Origin: an uncultured Pseudomonadota bacterium
Lineage (GTDB): Bacteria > Pseudomonadota > Gammaproteobacteria > Methylococcales > Methylomonadaceae
DNA: 6,624 nt
NCBI GenBank assembly: GCA_903931355.1
Contig: CAIZCB010000495.1
Span: forward strand, 1 to 6,624
Direction of reading: 5' to 3'
The notes below the pieces were generated by a model, which worked only from the letters and a program-made list of their open reading frames with translations, was not told the origin of the DNA and ran no database searches. A program made the position numbers and the translations under genes. This document shows, in pieces, positions 1 to 4,646 of this stretch (its first letter is position 1; the number at the start of each line of letters is the position of its first letter).

Positions 1-219
1 AATGCCGGGAGACCCGACCTCGGCTGCGCGTCTCTCGGCGGCCCTAATTAATGTCAGGCCAGCCCCGCTTTTTCTGTGATCCTTCGCCACAAATAAGCTT
101 TCAGCAACGGCTATCGAAACTCCATAGTGAGGGATGACGGGAGTTAAGACACTGACAAACCCGATCAATTCGTCATTGACATAAGCCCCATAAATCGGGG
201 TGGTGTTAGGCTTTTCGGT
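1..219 (-). pseudogene. GNAT-family N-acetyltransferase remnant, N-terminally truncated, runs off left edge
   Basis: Read on the minus strand from 219 to 1, 73 codons are open and translate to a typical GNAT core. There is a beta-strand/turn segment YGAYVNDELIGFVSV, then PHYGVSIAVAESLFV, then the acetyl-CoA pyrophosphate-binding stretch VAKDHRKSGAGLTLI (pattern R-x-x-G-x-G/A) followed by the helix RAAERRAAEVG. GNAT enzymes transfer an acetyl group from acetyl-CoA to an amine; the substrate cannot be told from this. A stop codon (TAA, 222-220) lies in frame just upstream and no ATG, GTG or TTG falls in a position that would keep the first strand. The N-terminal 30 or more residues expected for the family are therefore missing, which suggests a broken gene. 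The Y-G-x-x-V-A-x-x-E-S-x-F-V pattern reminds me of GNAT proteins carried by phages, but that is from memory. GC is about 53%, against about 35% in the DNA immediately to the right. The C-terminal end is outside the window. Confidence 0.72.
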
Positions 220-357
220 TTAAGCAGAATTTTAGAAACATGAAAACCTAGTCAGTAAGATACATCAACCTTGCACAGCGCCAAAGTTAAGTAGCAAAAT
301 TCAAAGGCATTTGAGCAAACCCACTATACGATTTTGTTTAACTGCTTACTTACATGC

Positions 358-383
358 TTTACACCTATATCTTATTACATAAT
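358..383 (+). promoter_or_regulatory. Weak sigma-70-like promoter candidate
   Basis: TTTACA (358-363) matches five of six bases of the -35 consensus and CATAAT (378-383) matches five of six bases of the -10 consensus. The spacer is only 14 bp, well short of the usual 16-18, so this is a guess from the best-matching hexamers in the only region that could hold the promoter of the plus-strand genes. If it is real, transcription would begin inside the inverted repeat that follows. Confidence 0.18.
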
Positions 384-384
384 T

Positions 385-419
385 TTACAAAAGCACAGTA
401 ATTGTAATAGCTTTTGTAA
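385..419. repeat. Perfect 10-bp inverted repeat, possible operator or 5' hairpin
   Basis: TTACAAAAGC (385-394) is the exact reverse complement of GCTTTTGTAA (410-419), with a 15-nt spacer between the arms. As RNA it would form a 10-bp stem-loop about 40 nt upstream of the probable start codon of the methyltransferase gene. No T-run follows on either strand, so it does not look like an intrinsic terminator. A protein-binding operator or an untranslated-leader hairpin fits better, but no regulator is visible in the window. Confidence 0.55.
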
Positions 420-452
420 GTCACCTTAGTTCACATCGCACTACAGCACAGT

Positions 453-458
453 GGAGGG
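453..458 (+). promoter_or_regulatory. Ribosome binding site close to the TTG start at 461
   Basis: GGAGGG at 453-458 is the only strong Shine-Dalgarno match ahead of the methyltransferase frame. It ends only two to three bases before TTG at 461, tighter than the usual 5-9, so it supports that start without proving it. No ATG exists in this frame upstream back to the stop at 380-382. Confidence 0.4.
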
Positions 459-460
459 TT

Positions 461-1543
461 TTGCTTAAGCCCACCACTTTTTGGCTAACTATCCGAACCA
501 TTACCAGATACGTTACAATATTTGTAAAATTAACATTGTTTAACCAACTTAACTTTATAGATAAAATTTTGCTTAATTCCGAACAAATAACACTTGCCTA
601 CCGGCTATTATTAGGGCGTGAACCAGAAAACGTCGATACCGTTAACAATCTATGCCAATCTGTGCATACGATTGAGCAATTGCGGGAAGTGTTTTTGCAG
701 TCCGCTGAATTTAGACAACGCATGGGCGTTTTGCTTGATAAACCACAAAACATCACCCATCGTCATCCATTCAATATGCCTAGCATTCCTGTGGAAACCA
801 ATGTTTCAGAACAGCAATTAGCTCAAATGTTCGAAAGGATTCATCAAGAATGGGAATATCTGGGGGAAACAGATCCGTTTTGGTCGGTAGTGACACAACC
901 GCATTATCATATAGATCAATTTGAGGCGCATCGTCAACAGTTCTATAGCTCAGGTAAATACATTTCGGACATTTTTCTTGCGGGACTTCGTCGTAACCAC
1001 ATTAATTACAACCATCTGAAAAGTTGTTTAGAAATTGGTTGTGGGGTTGGTCGTATAACTGGCTTCTTAGCCGAAGTATTTCCTAAAGTAATTGCCGCTG
1101 ATATTTCTCAACACCATCTTAGCTACGCTCAGCAGCATATTGCTTCTAAAGGCTTGGACAATGTCGATTTCCAACATCTAAAAACCATCACGCTGCTTGA
1201 AAGCTTAGCAAAGGTTGATTCGATATTGTCTGTGATTACCTTGCAACATAACCCACCACCAGTGATTGCTTGGATGTTGAGAAAATTGCTCGCATTGTTA
1301 AATCCAAACGGTGTGGCGTTTTTACAGATACCGACTTATCGCAGTGGTTATCTGTTTGAAGTGGAGCGTTACCTTCATAGCGCCCAACCTAATAGCTTAG
1401 AAATGCATTTCTTACCGCAATTTGAGATTTTTAAAATCGTGGCAGAGTGTGATTGTATCTGCTTAGAAATCCGTGAAGACGGCATGACTGGCGATGAAAA
1501 TAAAATGCTTTCTAATACGTTTATCATCCAAAAGAACCCTTAA
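461..1543 (+). CDS. Class I SAM-dependent methyltransferase with N-terminal DUF4214-like module
   Basis: This 360-residue protein would transfer a methyl group from S-adenosylmethionine, probably in the cytoplasm. Residues 39-88 resemble a DUF4214-type helical module (AYRLLLGREPE, then FLQSAEF), which is often found on polysaccharide enzymes. The Rossmann fold follows at about 185-295: motif I EIGCGVGRI (191-199), the acidic ribose-binding residue in AADIS (D214), a motif IV-like strand DSILSVITLQH (253-263), and NPNGVAFLQIP (281-291). The C-terminus ends in the strand NTFIIQK. The start is uncertain. TTG 461 lies just after GGAGGG; TTG 569 (residue 37) would begin right at the DUF4214-like module but has no ribosome site; the first ATG is at residue 88, inside that module. 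Residues 1-38 are hydrophobic and basic. The next gene begins 32 nt downstream on the same strand, so they are probably co-transcribed. The neighbours suggest a glycan or lipid-linked sugar as substrate; this is inferred. Confidence 0.85.
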   Translation: MLKPTTFWLTIRTITRYVTIFVKLTLFNQLNFIDKILLNSEQITLAYRLLLGREPENVDTVNNLCQSVHTIEQLREVFLQSAEFRQRMGVLLDKPQNITHRHPFNMPSIPVETNVSEQQLAQMFERIHQEWEYLGETDPFWSVVTQPHYHIDQFEAHRQQFYSSGKYISDIFLAGLRRNHINYNHLKSCLEIGCGVGRITGFLAEVFPKVIAADISQHHLSYAQQHIASKGLDNVDFQHLKTITLLESLAKVDSILSVITLQHNPPPVIAWMLRKLLALLNPNGVAFLQIPTYRSGYLFEVERYLHSAQPNSLEMHFLPQFEIFKIVAECDCICLEIREDGMTGDENKMLSNTFIIQKNP

Positions 1544-1566
1544 AAGGTGTTTGATTCGGTAGACAC

Positions 1567-1570
1567 GGAG
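1567..1570 (+). promoter_or_regulatory. Ribosome binding site of the larger glycosyltransferase gene
   Basis: GGAG at 1567-1570 stands five bases before ATG 1576, a normal spacing. It supports that ATG as the start and shows that the gene can be translated independently of the methyltransferase gene ending at 1543. Confidence 0.6.
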
Positions 1571-1575
1571 ACTCT

Positions 1576-2361
1576 ATGCCTACCCTACCCGCTAATTTAA
1601 AACCACTGGCTAAACAGTTTGTCTGGCTATTACGCGAAGATATTCGTGCGGCAACTAATGATGCTGGCGTTGATTCAAATGCTTTTAATCAATGGTGGCT
1701 GATGCGTGGCCGTGCTGAGTATCAGGCTTGGAGCGCTCTTGATGATACTGAAAAGCAATTTCTTAGCGAAAAAACCGGCAAACTCTCGCTAGGTGAAATT
1801 AATCTACCTCTACCTCGCGCACTATCCTTGGTGCTTAATTACCGCCCCGATGTTGTACAAAAATTTACCGTTAATGGCCAACTTGATTCACTAGGCGTAA
1901 CAGCTTGGTTTTTCGCTTATGGTGTTGCTGAGATGTTATTAGACGATGCCATTGATGCTGAAATGCGTGCCGCACTTGATCGTCCGTTAGCAACCACCAA
2001 TCTTGACAATAGCGATGTACCAGCGGCGACCTTATTGATGCGACTGACTTGGCAATTGCTTGATCCAACAGCCCGTGAAACCATGCCTTTAGAAGACGCT
2101 AACGCTCGCTCGCGTTTTATGGCTTGGTTTTTTAGCGCTGCTAATAGCCGTTTCAAATTAACTTCTTTGATTGCTAACCGTTGGCGTCAATGGCTTAAAC
2201 AATCGGTCAGCATCAATCCTAAGCTGTCTTTACCGCGTTTTGTTTCTCAATCCCTAAATATCTCACCCGAATTACAGCAACATTTTGATCTAAATACTCT
2301 TGAAGGCCGACAGCAAATTAGCCAATGGTCACAACGAGTTCAAGAACCAAGTCAGCCTTGG
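1576..2361 (+). repeat. Four degenerate ~70-residue protein repeats in the N-terminal half of the glycosyltransferase
   Basis: The pattern W-[WF]-[LF]-x2-G-x2-E occurs as WWLMRGRAE (40-48) and WFFAYGVAE (111-119), and in decayed form as WFFSAANSR (184-192). A fourth copy is recognised from the segment before the tryptophan: PELQQHFDLN ahead of W251 aligns without gaps to PDVVQKFTVN ahead of W111, the proline being 20 residues before the tryptophan in both. The spacings between tryptophans are 71, 73 and 67 residues. The repeats look helical and soluble. No function is assigned. Confidence 0.6.
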
Positions 2362-3543
2362 AGCTGGCTAAAACCTAATCAGCCAAATTTAGCTACAAAG
2401 CCCTCAATCAATGATTTAGCGTTTGGGGTTAATCTCTATGGATTTGCTTTTGGTGAATTGGGAATTGGCGAAGATTTACGGATGGCGGTTGCCGCCTGCG
2501 AATCGGCTGGAATTCCTTATCGAGTGATGAACATCGAAGCGGGTAAGGATTTGCGCCAAGCAGATAACGCCCTTAAGCACCATGTCTCTCGTGCAGTTGA
2601 CAAAGCGCCTTATGCAATCAATGTGTTTTGTTTGCCGGGCTTTGATACAGTCGCACGGGTGTTTTTACAACGGGGTGACCAGCTGTTTAGAAACTATTAC
2701 AACATTGGTTGGTGGCCGTGGGAGCTTTCAGTTTGGCCGGCGGCTTGGAATCAGGCGTTTAGTTTGATGGATGAAATTTGGGCAGGCAGTGATTTTGCTC
2801 GTCAAATGTATGCCAATTCCACATCATTACCAGTTCAGCTAATGCCTTTACCGGTTAGTGTTGACCGTGGCGTAACAAGGCCTCGTAGCTTTTTTAACTT
2901 ACCCACCAATCAGTTTTTATATCTGTTTGTCTTCGACTTTAACTCACATTTAGCCCGTAAAAACCCAATGGCGGTGATTGAGTCGTTTAGTTTGGCATTT
3001 AACCAGCAAGATAGTTCGGTAGGTTTAGTGCTGAAAGTCATGAATGCAAAAGGCGATAACCCGAATTGGCAGGCGTTCTTGAACCGTTGCCAACAAGATT
3101 CACGGATTCATTTAGTCCAAGAAACTTTAGACCGTGAAGATGTATTGGCACTGATTGAGTGCTGTGATGCCTATGTTTCTTTGCATCGCTGTGAAGGTTT
3201 TGGCCGTACATTGGCAGAAGCCATGTGTTATGGAAAACCGGTCATAGGGACCAATTATTCCGGCAATATTGATTTTATGCCTAAGGCTATTAGCTATCCG
3301 GTGAACTATCGTTTAACACCGATTAGCGCCGGTGAATATCATTTTGTTACTGATTCTGATCAGGCGGTGTGGGCTGAGGCGGACGTTGAACATGCGGCTA
3401 AGCAAATGCAGCAAGCTCGACAAGATGCCAAAAAAGCCGGCTATGCACAATCGGTTAAAGATTATGCTAAGAGCCAGTTTTCGCCGAACAGAATTGGGCA
3501 ATTGATGCTCAAGCGTTTGAATAACTTACCAATGCCCAGCTAA
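1576..3543 (+). CDS. GT4-type glycosyltransferase with N-terminal four-repeat helical region
   Basis: This 655-residue protein has two halves. Residues 283-645 form a GT-B fold glycosyltransferase of the GT4 (glycosyl transferases group 1) type. The N-terminal Rossmann half opens with GVNLYGFAFGELGIGEDLR (284-302) and includes WWPWELSVWP (379-388). The nucleotide-sugar-binding half has RKNP (461-464), K487 in LVLKV, and the E-x7-E motif E540/E548 inside HRCEGFGRTLAEAM, followed by TNYSGNIDF. Enzymes of this type are usually retaining transferases using nucleotide-sugar donors at the inner membrane face; donor and acceptor cannot be told here. Residues 1-262 are extra for the family and hold four degenerate repeats centred on W40, W111, W184 and W251. 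I see no signal peptide or membrane span. The stop overlaps by 4 bp the stop of a convergent paralogous gene that lacks the N-terminal part. A role in O-antigen or capsule assembly is inferred. Confidence 0.9.
   Translation: MPTLPANLKPLAKQFVWLLREDIRAATNDAGVDSNAFNQWWLMRGRAEYQAWSALDDTEKQFLSEKTGKLSLGEINLPLPRALSLVLNYRPDVVQKFTVNGQLDSLGVTAWFFAYGVAEMLLDDAIDAEMRAALDRPLATTNLDNSDVPAATLLMRLTWQLLDPTARETMPLEDANARSRFMAWFFSAANSRFKLTSLIANRWRQWLKQSVSINPKLSLPRFVSQSLNISPELQQHFDLNTLEGRQQISQWSQRVQEPSQPWSWLKPNQPNLATKPSINDLAFGVNLYGFAFGELGIGEDLRMAVAACESAGIPYRVMNIEAGKDLRQADNALKHHVSRAVDKAPYAINVFCLPGFDTVARVFLQRGDQLFRNYYNIGWWPWELSVWPAAWNQAFSLMDEIWAGSDFARQMYANSTSLPVQLMPLPVSVDRGVTRPRSFFNLPTNQFLYLFVFDFNSHLARKNPMAVIESFSLAFNQQDSSVGLVLKVMNAKGDNPNWQAFLNRCQQDSRIHLVQETLDREDVLALIECCDAYVSLHRCEGFGRTLAEAMCYGKPVIGTNYSGNIDFMPKAISYPVNYRLTPISAGEYHFVTDSDQAVWAEADVEHAAKQMQQARQDAKKAGYAQSVKDYAKSQFSPNRIGQLMLKRLNNLPMPS
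3540..3543. other. Convergent stop-codon overlap of the two glycosyltransferase genes
   Basis: The bases CTAA contain the TAA of the plus-strand gene (3541-3543) and, on the minus strand, the TAG of the opposing gene (3542-3540). There is no intergenic space, and I find no GC-rich hairpin with a T-run on either side. Each transcript must therefore run into the coding region of the other gene or be ended by a factor-dependent mechanism. Confidence 0.9.
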
Positions 3544-4616
3544 CGTAAATAAGTTTTCAACACTGGCCGATACTTTTCAGCCAAGTTTTCGACGGTAAAT
3601 CGATTCCCTGCCTCACGACTCAAATCACTTCGCTGTTGATCGGTTTGATAGTAAACCGCATTTAATTGTTCGACAGCACTATCAACCGATGGATCAGCCC
3701 AACTTGAGCCGGTGGTATAAGGATAATCACCAGCTTCTACTCGCTGTTTTTGCCAATCAACTAATCGAGCATAGGCTGGCTCTAGGTAATCTTCTGGGCC
3801 TGAATAATTAGTACTGATGACTTCTAAGCCATGCTGCATTGCTTCAACCAAGGTTCGGCCAAATCCTTCACTTCGATGTAAAGACAAATAAACATCTGAT
3901 GCCTGATAAAGATCAGAAAGCTCACCATTGTTCATAGTCTCGGTGATGATTCTGACTTGCGGATCAATAGGAATCCAGTTGAACAATCGTTGATCCACTT
4001 GCTGCCAGCGGTTTATTTTTAAAATAAAGTAAGCATTCGATTTATTCTCAGCAAACTGGCTAAATGCTTGAATAGTCGCCTGGGGGTTTTTGCGGGTTAA
4101 GGTCGAGCGAACATCAAACATGTAAAGCGCGACAAAGGCAGTTTTAGGAATATCCAGCTCACGCCGCATGTCTCGACCACTTCGAGGCGCACTCATCACT
4201 GGCAAGGGAATCGATAGGGTTAATTTCTTGAGCTTGGCAAAAAAAGCCTGTTGCACAAAACGTGTGGGACACCAAATATGATCAACCAAATTCAGCGCTG
4301 GTACAAATTGGTCGGGAAAATCAGGCAATTCCCATAAAAAATAGCCTACTTTGGTGCGTGGCTCGGAAAAAAGCTTGGGTTGGGCTTCGGCCAGACGACT
4401 GCATTCCATAGGCGACATAAAAAAGAAACTCACCGCGTAGTCCTGTTGGGTTAGACATTTCCAATGGTGTTTTACTTTGCCGCTGCTTTCGGTTGGCAGG
4501 TCGATCACCGAATATGGCACATCTAAATAATCCAACATTGACGCAAAGGAACGTAAATCCTCACCAAGACCAGTTGGTGAGGTGGCGTAGCCAATCAGAT
4601 TCAGACCAGGTTGCAT
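3540..4616 (-). CDS. GT4-type glycosyltransferase, paralogue of the convergent gene
   Basis: This 358-residue protein is a nearly minimal GT-B fold glycosyltransferase of the GT4 type. The N-terminal half begins at once with GLNLIGYATSPTGLGEDLR (4-22) and includes YFLWELPDFP (92-101). The donor-binding half has TRKNP (174-178), K200 in FILKI, and the E-x7-E pair E250/E258 in HRSEGFGRTLVEAM, followed by TNYSGPEDY. These match, in the same order, the motifs of the larger glycosyltransferase it converges on, so the two are paralogues; this one lacks the N-terminal repeat region. ATG 4616 is the only reasonable start, since a stop (4625-4623) lies two codons upstream in frame. No good Shine-Dalgarno sequence precedes it. 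It starts 30 nt after the coiled-coil gene ends, so co-transcription and coupling are likely. The donor sugar is unknown; transfer of a sugar onto a growing surface glycan is inferred. Confidence 0.9.
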   Translation of the reverse strand: MQPGLNLIGYATSPTGLGEDLRSFASMLDYLDVPYSVIDLPTESSGKVKHHWKCLTQQDYAVSFFFMSPMECSRLAEAQPKLFSEPRTKVGYFLWELPDFPDQFVPALNLVDHIWCPTRFVQQAFFAKLKKLTLSIPLPVMSAPRSGRDMRRELDIPKTAFVALYMFDVRSTLTRKNPQATIQAFSQFAENKSNAYFILKINRWQQVDQRLFNWIPIDPQVRIITETMNNGELSDLYQASDVYLSLHRSEGFGRTLVEAMQHGLEVISTNYSGPEDYLEPAYARLVDWQKQRVEAGDYPYTTGSSWADPSVDSAVEQLNAVYYQTDQQRSDLSREAGNRFTVENLAEKYRPVLKTYLR

Positions 4617-4646
4617 TTCAGGCTATTAGAGATTGAATTCAAATTA

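Larger units (their letters stand above)
223..460. other. AT-rich non-coding region upstream of the methyltransferase gene
   Basis: This 238-nt stretch is about 35% GC by hand count and has no plausible gene on either strand. The longest ATG-started frames are tiny (for example 354-401 on the plus strand and 241-206 on the minus strand) and have no ribosome site. It separates the acetyltransferase remnant from the polysaccharide genes and should contain the promoter for the plus-strand genes. The only clear structure is the inverted repeat at 385-419. I could not trace the missing N-terminus of the acetyltransferase here in any minus-strand frame. Confidence 0.7.

Noticed and set aside
205..211. 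GTTAGGC, which matches the integron attC core GTTRRRY next to the acetyltransferase remnant
   Set aside because: The seven-base degenerate pattern is expected about a dozen times by chance over both strands of this window, and I found no partner RYYYAAC site with complementary L boxes.
354..401. Short 15-codon leader-like frame upstream of the methyltransferase gene
   Set aside because: There is no ribosome site, no run of a single amino acid as in attenuation leaders, and it ends inside the inverted repeat without a terminator following.
618..821. 67-codon plus-strand frame inside the methyltransferase gene
   Set aside because: It overlaps the conserved DUF4214-like module in another frame, and its translation has no domain character.
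1871..2156. Two minus-strand open frames (65 and 79 codons) inside the larger glycosyltransferase gene
   Set aside because: Both are antisense to clearly coding, repeat-containing sequence and their translations show no protein family character.
3495..3555. Possible hairpins near the convergent gene ends (TGGGCA with TGCCCA; AACTTA with TAAGTT)
   Set aside because: The stems are only 6 bp with loops of 32 and 21 nt, and the T-run is at most four bases, so neither qualifies as a terminator.
4633..4642. Perfect palindrome TTGAATTCAA between the coiled-coil gene and the smaller glycosyltransferase gene
   Set aside because: It is AT-rich, has no loop and no T-run, and lies in a 30-nt intergenic gap. 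It can easily arise by chance and has no supporting context.
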